DNA from: Cyathus striatus
Lineage: Eukaryota; Basidiomycota; Agaricomycetes; Agaricales; Nidulariaceae
Direction of reading: 5' to 3'
Assembly: GCA_025738555.1 (NCBI GenBank)
Contig: JAOVFP010000003.1
Span: 1,240,001-1,304,000 of the forward strand
DNA length: 64,000 nucleotides
Part shown: positions 12,161 through 24,369 of the stretch, one piece after another
How positions within the stretch are numbered: the first letter of the stretch is position 1
Layout: each line of letters opens with the position of its first letter
Translations under genes and position numbers: made by a program
Notes under the pieces: generated by a model
What the model saw: the letters and a program-made list of their open reading frames with translations, nothing else
What the model was told of the DNA's origin: nothing
Databases searched by the model: none

Positions 12161-15100
12161 TCACTTCTGGCATGGGATCCGTCTATTTTTGCAATCTGCA
12201 AAATCATTGCAAAACTGATTGCAACATGTTTGCATTTTGCTAGAAAATTTATCATCCTGTAAATTGATGCTTATTGATCATGGTAAAATAAGTCGCACAT
12301 GTTACATTATCTATGTATTTGGGGGAATGGAAAACTAAGTCTTTTGTTTCAATTTTGAGCTAGTCAAAATCTGTGCCAAACAAAATATTGCACACTAAAT
12401 TTAGTTCTGGGTACTCTTATTGTTTGGTGAGGAGTCAAAATCAGACAGAAATGTAATGATTTGGTAGTGTGAAAGTATTTCATTTTGGTAATAAGTTTTC
12501 CAACATGGAAAATCTAGCAGGCACTGGGGTGTCTGCTGGCAAGTCACTGTGTGTTGGTTCAGTGTGTCCAATGTGTGATAATATCTACAATATCTTTAAT
12601 ATAGCATTTCATTTTAATGTATTCTAATGTGAGTACTACTACTAGTACAAGACATCATAAATTTACACACTGAGGAGTGTCTGTAGTCGAAGAATATAGA
12701 ATCTATCTTGATCATAACACTGAACCAACACTGAAATAGTACTGTTGATGAAGACACTGGATTGATGATGGTGCTGACTTGATGCCAATCTAATCAATAT
12801 ACCACTCACACACTTATAATTGTGTTATCATGGTCTTCTACTTCATTTTTTCATCTTGGACAAGGTCAGCAGACAATTAATTGTTAATGTTGAGATGGGT
12901 ATAGCCTTAACATATAATTGCACCCACGCCCTTTCACAGTCCATAACTCATATTGTTACTCGTAATAGTCACACAGCCTGCATGTACTATCTGCTTTTGA
13001 TTACAATGAAGGTAGCACAAAATTCTACACAATAAGAATCTCTCAACTTGAAGAGACAATTGTGTATAGTACATGACAGCATGTATGTCAAAGTTAATTT
13101 GTATGTTTGACATGAGAGAAAAAAGTGATGGATGCATTGCGTGTGCAAAATATCAATGTGAGCTTGTAAAGTACTTATGTGAGCGTGTCTGGCTCTAGTG
13201 TTTGTGCATAAATCATGTATTTGAGTGCATTATGTAGATTAGATATCAATAACTCAGACATACTTGGTGCTCAAAAACGGCTCTCATGTTCTCATTCATC
13301 ACTGTATTATACTATTCATAACATTTAATTATTACAATGGTCTAAAGTGACATAACTACAAGCACTAACAACAGAGAAGTTGAGCGTAGTGCAGTTGGCA
13401 TACAATATCCACTTTGAGTATGCACAGTCAAAAGTGGATACCTGTTTCTATTATTAAAAAGACTACTACAGTGTCATACATAATAAAGAATTAAAAATAT
13501 GCATGTTTAATATATGCTCAACTGTGAGTATGAAGTATCAACTCAGAGCATGTGTGCTCAAGAATTGCTTCACTTCGAAGTTAGTGCAGACTTTGGTTTG
13601 TTTGTCCACTGCAGCCATTTCTGAATGATTCAGTGTGTCTGTCATCTATACTAACAGTGAACACTTTTTTAATTAATGAAATTAAACATTATATTTATGT
13701 ATAGAATACTTTAGATGAAGACACTGAAAGGACTTAGTGCTAATTGTAATGATGGTGCTGACAAGCTGATACTGGCTAATTTTGGGCTAATTCTAAGTGC
13801 ATGCTTCTGACATCGAGACACTGATTGTCATCTATTACTTATTTTTTGCCATTACATTTCTTCCTATTTAATATTCACCAGTATGCACAGCATCGTTGAC
13901 ATGCTGATACAACACTGAGTGACTTGTCAGTAGACACCCCAGCGTGCACACACTAGAGATTAGATCGGTATCAAGTCAGTGTTGTGATCACTGATCACCA
14001 CACTATTAGATTTAATATAATTCACTGGCGTCATATCTCTATCAGACACTACTCTCTATGTACATTTTATTGTGTTTTACATTAGGACACATGTAAAATG
14101 AAATAGTATCTTGTCCCACAATTGTATGCAATTTGTATGTAGGCAGTGCATTGATTATGTCAGTATCAAGTGAGTCAGTGCTATCATCTGGAAGTGCTTG
14201 AGCATGCAGTTTATGACCCCGAGCATGCATGTTCAAGCTCAAGTCTCACACATATATATATATATATAAGTACTGTAGAAGTATATTTAAACCCCAGTGT
14301 ACATAGTGTTAGTACTAGAGTTAAAATCTAATGCATGCTCAGGCTGCTCAGGGGCATTGTGTCACTTCCATTGCATGCTCAGGTAAGCAGTAGCAGAACA
14401 ATACTACCAGTACTCATTCAATAATCTGATTCAATATTGCATGCTCATGCATTAAATTGCAAGCATGTTTGCTCAGCGCTCTGATCTCATTGATTTCATT
14501 CCTTAAGCATGCAGCTTTAGCATGTACTATTGAGTTTTAGTATTAACACTGCAGCCTCAGCTTGATGATTCAGCATGTCTGTCATCAATACTAATAATGA
14601 ATACTGTTTAATTAATGAAAGAAAACATTATGAAATTGAAAAGATCATGAAATTGAAAAGATCATGTTTATGTATATTACTTTAGATAACAACACTGAAA
14701 GGACACAGTGCTAATTGTGATGATGAGGCTGACTTGATAATGGCTAATTTTGGGCTAGTTCTAAGTGCATGCTTCCAACATCGAAATGCTGATCATCTAT
14801 TACTTTATTGTCTGCTTTATGCTTATTTACTATTTACCAAGCTACAGATTCTCTGTTACCTGGTGACATACACTACTAATTCTCTACTAGTAACAATTAA
14901 CACATTACAATTACACATAGAAATGATTTTACTAGCATTCAAGCATGGACATAAGTAATGGGTCTATTCTTTAGTATGCATGGCATTGTTGACAAGCTGA
15001 TACAATGCTAAGTGAGTTATGTCAGCATCAAGTCAGCATTGTCATCACCACTTGATCTATTAGATTTAATGTAGTTCACTGGCATCATGCCTCTATTGTT

Positions 15101-15911
15101 CAACTTCAGACACTACTCTCTGTGTACATTTTATTGTGTCTTAAACTAGTAATTACATTAGAATACATGTAAAATATAATACAATATTGTGACTCATCCC
15201 ACAATTGTATGTAGGTGGTGTAATTGTTCAGATTGGTTATATTTGCACCAGGTCAGCACCATCATCAAGTCAGCATTGTCATCAACAGTATTACATTTAT
15301 TATAGTTTGGTGTTCAATCAGCATTGGTACCATGTTGCCTATTCCTCGACTTCAGACACTTCTCTCAGTGTGTACATTTTATGAAATTTTGCATTAGTAG
15401 TACCTTGTGCTCACTTTAGAATACATTAAAATAATATGCTACTTTGTGAAGTATCAAAGATACTGTAGGTATTTATTACCCAATGGACATGCTGGCAACT
15501 TGTCAGCGGACACCCCAGCGCCTGCTAGATTTTCCTATTGAGAAAATGACATATTTTTATTAGATTTTCCATGTGGGAAAATTTACTACCAAAATGAAAT
15601 ATTTTCACTTCACCAAATCATTACATTTCTGTCAGATTTTAACACCTCACCAAACAATAAGAGTACCTGACACCAAATTTAGAACACAACATTTTGTTTG
15701 GCACAGTTTTTAACTAGCTCAAATTTGAAACAAAAAGTTGGGTTTTCCTCTCCGCTAAATACATATATAGTGTTATGTGTTGTACCTATTTCACCATGAA
15801 CAAAGAGCATCAATTTACAGGAGGGTAAACTTTTTGGCAAAATGCAAACATATTGCAACCAGGTTTTGCAATTATTTTGTAGATTGCAAAAAATTCCCAT
15901 GCCAGGAGTGC
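12160..15911. mobile_element. element Z: 3.75-kb DNA transposon-like element with long inverted ends
   Basis: Bases 12160-12550 and 15480-15911 are inverted copies of each other for roughly 380-430 bases. Both ends read inward from CACTYCTGGCATGGGA, then TTGCAATCTRCAAAATNATTGC and so on. The inside is AT-rich, has no open frame above about 75 codons, and holds diverged direct repeats (13590-13880 with 14550-14810; 13995-14125 with 15055-15215 and again near 15300-15420). I could not find a convincing target duplication; the right flank lies in a repeat also present near 29230 and 45805. Non-autonomous, superfamily not assigned; a CACTA-type origin is possible from the CACT start, but weak. 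Confidence 0.75.
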
Positions 15912-16051
15912 TGCTGTTAGGACTGTATTTGTAATGCGGGTTGTAGCATCTATGGCGCAATACCTACTTACTGTGCGGGTACAATATTAGTTCAATTGCT
16001 TCCAGTGAGTCAATTAAAATGCCAGTATATATTTTGGTAAGGTGATATAAC
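15912..16051. repeat. left flank of SINE block (shared 80-base unit)
   Basis: GCTGTTAGGACTGTATTTGTAATGC-type sequence followed by CTACTTACTGTGC occurs here and at 29230-29310 and 45805-45890, each time a few hundred bases before the same pair of tRNA-like sequences. It shows that these three places are copies of one composite unit. Confidence 0.6.
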
Positions 16052-16125
16052 TCTTTGTTAGTGTATCGATTAGTAGACACACTGTGTATTCGCGTGAAAG
16101 CTGGGCTCGACTCACAGACCGAGAG
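16052..16125 (+). repeat. tRNA-Asp-like SINE head 1 (compact, degenerate)
   Basis: TCTTTGTTAGTGTATCG ... GCTGGGCTCGACTC ... GACCGAGAG. It has the A-box-like and B-box-like parts of a tRNA and a nearly paired acceptor, but the anticodon arm is broken. The same compact form recurs at 29492 and 46103 at the same place in the composite unit, so it is a repeat member and not a working tRNA gene. Confidence 0.65.
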
Positions 16126-16314
16126 CTTACTTGTAGAACTGCATCAATATTTTATTTATTGCGAAGCCTACATTTTCACGGGCATCGTACAATGGGCTTA
16201 TTCTACATGAATAAGATAACAGATATTAATAGTACATACTTAAATTATTACACTGCAAACCGGAACTACAGAAAAGTCTAGTAGTAACCATTGGCTGTTT
16301 AAATTTTTTGTTAG

Positions 16315-16566
16315 TGTATCGGTTAGTAAACATGCCTGTCATATGTTGGAATTTTATGGTCACGCGTAAAAGCTGGGTTCGAATCCCAGACAGAGAGTTA
16401 GTCGAATTCTCCAGAAAAATGTTTTTGAATTAGCCAAACCTGGGCCTATATTTTTACAGGACTCTGGATTTATTTATCTACCCGTACAATTAAAATATTA
16501 ATTATCTGTTGAAAGTACTGCTCTGCTCGGTGTGATTCAACCAAGTCCAACGCGTCCGAATTCATC
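16315..16566 (+). repeat. tRNA-Asp(GTC)-derived SINE 2, head plus tail
   Basis: The head (16315-16397) has anticodon-loop sequence CTGTCA, then an about 20-base insertion, then a loop C and the stem, then GCTGGGTTCGAATCCCAG and CAGAGAG. The tail has TTAGCCAAACC, CCTATATTTTTACAGGACTC, ATTTATTTATCTACCC and ends CAACGCGTCCGAATTCATC. Head and tail together recur at 30206, with tail parts at 46.5, 49.1 and 49.7 kb. This is the layout of a tRNA-derived SINE. Confidence 0.75.
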
Positions 16567-17216
16567 GCATGACATATGGTGTTCCAGAACCGCATGCTTT
16601 TTGCTTTGCCTCAGCATTCTGTGCTAAGCGAAAGCCGCGAGCGATCAGGTGATCGATGATTAATTTCAATGCACATCGCATTGGAACATTATATACTTAA
16701 TTCCATCTAGTTTTTCCTCCTACCTCCTTTATTCTCCAGGCCTCAGGCCTCAACGTTCTAATTTCTGTTCTGAATGACTACGGAAGCGCTCAAGAGACGC
16801 GTAGCCACGATGACCCATTAAGTAATCAATCGATTTCCCTCGCTTAGAAGTTTGATGATTTTCAAATAATTCGAATAAGAATCAAGATTCCTTTAAATGC
16901 AACTCTGATAAGGACCTAGCTTTTCCCGGCCCAAATGCTACTTATATCTATTCTAGATCTGAATTCGCCGAACGGTGTTACACATTCATGCAAGCGCTAT
17001 CCTGAAATCTCTTATATTGCCATATTTCATAGATACTCGTCACTAACTACAGTCAGGAACGGGGTTGGAGTCTTCTGCCTGTCTTACTTTTGGTCACTTT
17101 TTTGCCTAATTGATGTTGTAAGGCTTGACGCTGTTAGAACTGAATTGAGGGCAGAGGCTTATGAATTGCTTGGTATTTCATTCATTTCGGCTGAAGTTGC
17201 GTTTAGGAATGTTTCC
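16567..17216 (+). other. stretch without recognised genes
   Basis: An open frame of 108 codons at 16935-17261 runs into the inserted element at 17226 and does not resemble any family I know. The remaining sequence is unassigned. Confidence 0.4.
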
Positions 17217-17529
17217 GAATCTTCCGGGCAGCAAGAAAATTCCGGGCACGCACAAAAGTGAGCGTGAGTTGAGCGTGCACGCTCACCTATTGAGCGTGAA
17301 AATTCGACCCTGTGCGTGATGTGAGCGTGAATATTCTATACATGAGCGTGAATAATCCTTATATGAGCGTGAGCCAACTGGCTGTCTTATATCAACTACA
17401 TACTGAATAATTGGCATAGTAAAGCATGTTTTTAATACAATTTGGTATATACTAAGCACTGTAATGTAATAATTGAAGAACACGAACACCAGTGGGTTTT
17501 ATATATATTTCATTGTTATTGTCTTCTTT

Positions 17530-17990
17530 ATGAGTGTATATTGATTTAAAATGTATACCAATGATCCAGAGTGTTTAGATATGACTTAGAGTGTATATAA
17601 ATGATTCAGAGAGTGTACATATGATCTACAAGTTGAAAAAATGACTCAGAGAGTGTAGCAGTAATTCAGACTAACAGTTAATATTTTATAGAGCTAGAGA
17701 ATGGCATATATTGAACAGTAGAAACAGGGGAAGTTTATAATGAAGCAGGGGCTCAGAAAATTACAGGAAGCTTTACAATGAAGCAGGAAAATTCAGAACA
17801 AGGCAGGGGGATTCACAGTGAAGCAGAGACCTTGGGAAATTCAAAACAAAGAATGGGGCTTTACAACGAAGTAGGGAACTTCAGAACAAGGAAGGTGGCT
17901 TAATTACAAAGCAGGGAAATTCACAACAAAGCAGGGAGGAATACAGGATAGATTACTACCTATCACACATATTTGCATAGTATAACTGCA
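17530..17990 (+). repeat. diverged GAAGCAGG / TTCAGAACAA repeat inside element S
   Basis: Between the left motif cluster and the minisatellite lies an array of short imprecise repeats: ATGATTCAGAGAGTGTA-type units (17560-17670), then GAAGCAGGGAAATTCA-type units with CAGAACAAGG (17720-17945). Purine-rich on the + strand. No coding signal. Confidence 0.6.
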
Positions 17991-18009
17991 TGTCAGTATT
18001 ATATTTACA

Positions 18010-20925
18010 CTCATGCTCAATGCCCTTTGATTTGAGCATGAGCATGATAGATATTCTATCACATTTATAATACTTATTTACACTTGCACTCAATGTCCTT
18101 TAACTTGAGTGTGAGCATGATTGGCATTTTTACTCATGCTCACAAATATTACACTTATATTTCACTTGAGCATGAGTGTGATTGGTATTCCTGTTCATGC
18201 TCACAAATATTACACTCATGCTCAATGTCTTTTAACTTGAGCGTGAGTGTGGTATTTCGATTCACACTCACAAGTATTACACTCACGCTCAATGTCCTTT
18301 AACTTGAGTGTGAGCGTGATTGGTATTCTTACTCACGCTCACAAATATTACACTTGCATTCAACTTGAGCATGAGTATAATTGGTATTCCTATTCACGCT
18401 CACAAGTATTACACTCACGCTCAATGTCCTTTAACTTGAGTGTGAGCGTGATTGGTATTCTTACTCACGCTCACAAATATTACACTTGCATTCAACTTGA
18501 GCTTGAGTATAATTGGTATTCCTATTCACGCTCACAAGTATTACACTCACTCAATATCCTTTAACTTGAGCATGAGCGTGATTGGTATTCTTACTCACAC
18601 TCACAAATATTACACTTGCATTCAACTTGAGCGTGAGTATAATTGGTATTCCTATTCACGCTCACAAGTATTACACTCACGCTCAATGTCCTTTAACTTG
18701 AGTGTGAGAGTGATTGGTATTCTTACTCACACTCACAAATATTACACTTGCATTCAACTTGAGCTTGAGTATAATTGGTATTCCTATTCACGCTCACAAG
18801 TATTACACTCACGCTCAATATCCTTTAACTTGAGCATGAGCATAATTGGTATTCCTATTCACACTCACAAGTATTACACTCACGCTCAATGTCTTTTAAC
18901 TTGAGCGTGAGTGTGGTATTCCTATTCACGCTCACAAGTATTACACTCACACTCAAACACTCACTCAATATCCTTTAACTTGAGCATGAGTGTGATTGGT
19001 ATTCTTACTCACGCTCACAAATATTACACTTGCATTCAACTTGAGCATGAGTATAATTGGTATTCCTATTCACACTCACAAGTATTACACTTACACTCAA
19101 TGTCTTTTAACTTGAGTGTGAGTGTGGTATTCCTATTCACGCTCACAAGTATTACACTCACACTGAATGTCTTTTAACTTGAGCGTGAGTGTGGTATTCC
19201 TACTCACGCTCAATGTTTTTTAACTTGGGTGTGAGTGTGGTATTCCTATTCATGCTCACAAGTATTACACTCACACTCAATGTCTTTTAACTTGAGCATG
19301 AGTGTGGTATTCCTACTCACGCTCAATGTTTTTTAACTTGAGCGTGAGTGTGGTATTCCTATTCACGCTCACAAGTATTACACTCACACTCAATGTTTTT
19401 TAACTTGAGCGTGAGTGTGGTATTCCTATTCACGCTCACAAATATTACACTCATGCTCAATGTCTTTTAACTTGAGCGTGAGTGTGGTATTCCTATTCAC
19501 GCTCACAAGTATTACACTCACACTCAATGTTTTTTAACTTGAGCGTGAGTGTGGTATTCCTATTCACACTCACAAATATTACACTCATGCTCAATGTCTT
19601 TTAACTTGAGCGTGAGTGTGGTATTCCTATTCACGCTCACAAGTATTACACTCACACTCAATGTTTTTTAACTTGAGTGTGAGTGTGGTATTCCTACTCA
19701 TGCTTAATGTTTTTTAACTTGAGTGTGAGTGTGGTATTCCTATTCATGCTCACAAGTATTACACTCACACTCAATGTCTTTTAACTTGAGCATGAGTGTG
19801 GTATTCCTACTCACGCTCAATGTTTTTTAACTTGAGCGTGAGTGTGGTATTCCTATTCACACTCACAAGTATTACACTCACACTCAATGTTTTTTAACTT
19901 GAGCGTGAGTGTGGTATTCCTATTCACGCTCACAAGTATTACACTCACACTCAATGTTTTTTAACTTGAGCATGAGTGTGATATTCCTATTCACGCTCAC
20001 AAATATCACACTCATGCTCAATGTCTTTTAACTTGAGCGTGAGTGTGGTATTCCTACTCACGCTCAGTGTTTTTTAACTTGAGCGTGAGTGTGGTATTCC
20101 TATTCACGCTCACAAGTATTACACTCACACTCAATGTCTTTTAACTTGAGCATGAGTGTGGTATTCCTACTCATGCTCAATGTTTTTTAACTTGAGCGTG
20201 AGTGTGGTATTCCTATTCACACTCACAAGTATTACACTCACACTCAATGTCTTTTAACTTGAGTGTGAGTGTGGTATTCCTACTCACGCTCAATGTTTTT
20301 TAACTTGAGCGTGAGTGTGGTATTCCTATTCACGCTCACAAGTATTACACTCACACTCAATGTCTTTTAACTTGAGCATGAGTGTGGTATTCCTACTCAC
20401 ACTCAATGTTTTTTAACTTGAGCGTGAGTGTGGTATTCCTATTCACACTCACAAGTATTACACTCATGCTCAATGTCTTTTAACTTGAGCATGAGCATAA
20501 TTGGTATTCCTATTTATGCTCACAAGTATCACACTCACGCTCAATGTTTTTTAACTTGAGCGTGAGTGTGGTATTTCTATTCACGCTCACAAGTATTACA
20601 CTCACACTGAATGTCTTTTAACTTGAGTGTGAGTGTGGTATTCCTACTCATGCTCAATGTTTTTTAACTTGAGCATGAGTGTGGTATTCCTATTCACGCT
20701 CACAAGTATTACAATCACACTCAATGTCTTTTAACTTGAGCATGAGTGTGGTATTCCTATTCACACTCACAAGTATTACACTCACGCTCAATGTCCTTTA
20801 ACTTGAGCATGAGCATAATTGGTATTCCTATTCATGCTCACAAGTATTACACTCATGCTCGATGTCCTTTAACTTGAGTGTGAGCATAATTGGTATTCCT
20901 ATTCATGCTCACTTAGATTACACTT
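18010..20925. repeat. about 67-base minisatellite with inverted GAGCGTGA/TCACGCTC pairs
   Basis: About 40 units built on TTAACTTGAGCGTGAGTG / TGGTATTCCTATTCACGCT / CACAAGTATTACACTCACAC / TCAATGTCTT. Unit length is about 67 bases, with a 46-base deleted form and a longer form carrying an extra TTACACTTGCATTCAACTTG part in the first third. Each unit holds the motif in both orientations 15-20 bases apart, so each can fold as a hairpin; C/T changes (GAGCATG, GAGTGTG) are the main variation. Open frames here are by-products of units whose length divides by three. Confidence 0.9.
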
Positions 20926-21493
20926 CCAACTTACTTTTCCTCCCACATGCAAGTGAAGCCAAAATATATATGTAACATATAATTTTTTTGTGAGCGTGAA
21001 GTAAAAACTTTGAGCGTGAGTTGACAGACCTTGAGCGTGAGTTGATGACCTTGAGCGTGAAAACTCAGACCCTGTGCGTGAATGTATGAACCCTGTGCGT
21101 GAGATGTTGACCCTGAGCGTGAAGTGAAATCTTGAGCGTGATGTGTGCGTGCACGCTCAATCCACGCTCACACCTTGAGCGTGAATATGAGCGTGCACGC
21201 ACCTGTTTGAGCGTGAAGTATAGATATTATTCTTCAAGATTTGACTTCATATCTTGATTAGAAACATCACTCACATTCACAATATGACACAGCCATACAA
21301 CACTAGTATGTACATTTAATTTACACTCTTTTTGACCCACAATTGGGCCATTTAGAGCTAAAATAAATACCTTGAGCGTGACACGCTCAATCACGCTCAC
21401 TTTTGTGCGTGAAAATTTGGCCTTGAGCGTGGCACGCTCAATCACGCTCACTTTTGTGCGTGCCCGGAATTTTCTATGTGCCCCGAATCTTCC

Positions 21494-22683
21494 TAGTTGT
21501 TAACATTTATCTCAGGTTCAAGGTAATACAACTCCATAAGCACCGTTATTCTACGGTTAGTGCACACACGTTTCTGAGCGACGCTCTGAGCACAGCATCT
21601 GTAACTTGATTTCACTGATTCATTTCTACTAGGAGATGCTCCAACGGCAACTGTGGAGCACCAATCCACTTAACACTTTTCATTCTCAGATGACTTTGTA
21701 GGCGTTACAGTTTCACAGCGAACGTGACCTTATCTTGATTTCATGTTCCTACGCCATACCATTTCTGAAATTGTCCAATTTCCCAAAGAAAATTATGTAC
21801 TGCGCTTGTTACTATCACACTCCCTCAGCCCTGTCATAAAAGTCGTCATTATGTCTCCCTCCTCGACAAAGGGCCTCATCAGAACTCTTAATAATTACAA
21901 TTCCAATAATTCAAAATCGTCATGCGTGCATGAATTCCCTAACTCGTAACTTCATGAAGCTAATTTCCTTATATTGTAACATATACGCGCTCATCAAAAG
22001 TGGAAATTCAGAGTGTGCTCGGGTAACCACTATTCGGACTTGTACATGAAAGTTGTTGTACAGTATCAGAATGAGGATGAGTGCTAGTATGGAACTTATC
22101 GACGATCTTTGTCAATTTTCGAGCGCGGTAGGTGGATGTGTAACTTTACAAAAAAAAATTCCGCGAACTTTGGCTGAAATAGACCTCCTTAGTGCTTAGG
22201 ATCAGTGGCACAGCCGGACAATACATTTCCTGCGCACGTTAGAGAAAATTAATGGGGTTCAAATTCTCTGCCTCAGGAATTATAAGGTTCGGGACAAACC
22301 ACTGCAATGGACCCTAACCACAAGAAAAAGTAATAATAAATTCGTACCCCGACGACTACAACGGTTACAAGATTAAAATACTTGAGGTGTTTATCTGAAG
22401 CACATATCTTGTGGCAGCTTCCATCTTATAATAGGAAAAGCCATAGACTAGTATAAGAAAGTCAGAATATTCGCACAGCACTTTGAAGCTTGGATTCAGT
22501 CTGGAGTCTACAGCATGCATGGCAGGCACACCCATAAATTGGATATAAATAGGATAGGGTTGCCGGCATGGCCAGGCGGCGCCAACACAGCTCCTCCTCC
22601 TCCAATGATACACATCGTCAATTTCTTACTTAACACTGCGAAGTGCATTAACACACCTTGCGGCGCATATGCTAACCCGTCCC
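21494..22683. other. intergenic, no gene recognised
   Basis: Between element S and the promoter of the membrane-protein gene. No open frame above about 100 codons looks coding, and no repeat shared with the rest of the window was noticed. A TTTACAAAAAAAAATTCC run lies near 22140. Confidence 0.45.
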
Positions 22684-22690
22684 TATATAA
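22684..22690 (+). promoter_or_regulatory. TATA-like element
   Basis: TATATAA lies 73 bases upstream of the ATG at 22763, a usual distance for a fungal TATA box with a short 5' leader. No other regulatory motif was identified. Confidence 0.5.
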
Positions 22691-22762
22691 GGCGGCAACA
22701 TTGTCGAACCGGAGCTCAACTTTAACATCTACCTTTGCCTGGTTCGGTCCCTCCGAGTACTC

Positions 22763-23924
22763 ATGGTACGTTTCACAGCTGAGGCGGGAGCAGCTCTTGC
22801 GTTCCTTATCGGTGTAAGTCCTCATCTTCCTATTTAACCCCGATACTAACACTTATACAGTACTTCTTTGTCTACCTATGGATGCTTTATGCCTACCTCA
22901 CACACCGCATCAAATGGCGCTCTCGGTATTCACTCCTTTTCTTCCACGTTACCGTCCGATTAGCGTCCCAGGCATGCGGTGTTGCATTTGGTATTCTGGG
23001 ATTTGCGAATAAGAATGTCTTCATAGCATATCTTGTTCTAGGGGCAGAAGGGTACTTCACTCTCGTGCGTTTTCTTTTCATTTTTCACTCGCTGACAAAT
23101 TGAGCGACTCTCTTCTTATTCGCAGGTCCTCTGTGCCTTCCGCTTCCTTATCTCGTGGCACGAACACAATCTTCCCTCTCGAGAATCCTGGCTGGAGCCT
23201 CCTAAAAAAAAACCAACTAAAAATGAGAAGATCCGCCAAATTCTCCTGTTCGCCTTCCTAGGCCCTTTATCTCTGATCTTTCACTGGCGCGAGCCCATGG
23301 TTATCATGCATTCCCTCTTGATCTTGGCTAACACTGCTATTGTCGTCGGCGGATCCTACCTTGCTGGTGCAGATTACACCAACCCTAACAGTCCCGATAC
23401 AAAAATGAGGTTGAATGTTGCAAAGATTACAAGGACTGCGGGACAAAGCGTATTTCTCTTTTGTAATGTTGGGCTCTTGGTTGCAATCTTGATTACCATA
23501 GGAGGCGAGAGAAAGAGGCGTCAAGTAGTACATCCTACTCTACTTATCCTGCTGATAGCCTGGTTCCCGCTCATTGCTCGGGGTATCTTCGGAGTCCTCC
23601 AGTCTGCGGTATGGAGCTTATCATATTATAATGGTAAGGTGGTTGTTTCTTCATACTCTCAGGATATACTAACCAGTGTCACATTTTAGTTGAAAACTAT
23701 ACCAGCGAAGGATTCTCCGCTCGTTTTACTGCTTTGGAGTACATCCTAGGTGTTCTAACCGAATGGCTTGCGTAAGTATATTCGTTTTCAAGTTTCGTGG
23801 TGACGAAGTTCATGATATTTATAGATGTCTTTTACTCAACACAACATACTTTACGTCCAAAGGAGATCCATCGAAGCATGATGATTATTTTAAATTGACT
23901 CCCTTACTTCCGGCTACTAGATAA
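22763..23924 (+). CDS. multi-pass (7-8 TM) membrane protein, unknown function
   Basis: Five exons: 22763-22813, 22861-23064, 23126-23633, 23690-23771, 23825-23924; introns of 47, 61, 56 and 53 bases, all GT-AG and in phase, giving 314 residues. Hydrophobic segments occur near residues 7-30, 40-60, 65-85, 120-135, 145-165, 193-212, 222-246 and 266-285, separated by short basic loops (KKKPTKNEKIR, GGERKRRQ). An ADYTNPNSPDTK loop followed by AGQSVFLFCNVG reminds me of a family of uncharacterised fungal seven-TM proteins (DUF7702-like); this comes from memory and is not certain. No signal peptide is needed as TM1 is at the N-terminus. Transporter or receptor roles cannot be told apart. The start has a TATA element 73 bases upstream. 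Confidence 0.82.
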
Positions 23925-24369
23925 TCATGTAACAAGATGTGAAATATTTATTGCAATGAACTTGATAAGTTAATTGATTGTTATTCAAATTGCCAACGCC
24001 ATATCACGACCGGCGTTTTCATGGTTCAAGATGACAAGCTGACTCACCTTCCCACGACCGCCGACCGCGTCCCGCCCACCCATCTCACGTGTCCATCTTA
24101 CACTCCTCCACCTCGAGTCCTCCCAAGTCAACACCTCCCCGTAACAATTTGCATGCATCCATATCCAATACCAACAACAAGATGTACATAATTACCACTA
24201 CGTGCACAGAAATTGCGACATGTCCTGCTAGCGTATCGAGGCTGCGCATGGAGAGGCTAGTACGCCGAGCGATGCAACCTTGATCCATGCCCGATTCGTG
24301 GAGCCTCATTCTGCTGTGCTGGGTAATGCCGGGGTTGCGTACATTGTACACAGCCGACCCGCACACGCT

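Larger units (their letters stand above)
17226..21484. mobile_element. element S: motif-array DNA transposon with 9-base TSD
   Basis: A 4259-base element flanked by direct repeats GAATCTTCC at 17217-17225 and 21485-21493. The left end reads GGGCAGCAAGAAAATTCC, the right end on the other strand GGGGCACATAGAAAATTCC, both going on into GGGCACGCACAAAAGTGAGC. Both ends (17255-17365 and 20990-21470) are crowded with TGAGCGTGA in both orientations plus the variant TGTGCGTGA; the middle is a minisatellite (18010-20925). No open frame resembles a transposase, so it is non-autonomous. TSD size and GGGC start recall Mutator-like or KDZ-type transposons; the assignment is inference. Confidence 0.85.

Noticed and set aside
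12160..15911. Firm assignment of element Z to the CACTA superfamily
   Set aside because: The ends start CACT, but no matching 3-base TSD was found and no transposase is present.
18010..20925. CRISPR-like or repeat-protein gene in the minisatellite
   Set aside because: Units follow one another without unique spacers, and open frames repeating FNLSVSVIGILTHAHKYYT exist only because some units divide by three; they end where unit length changes.
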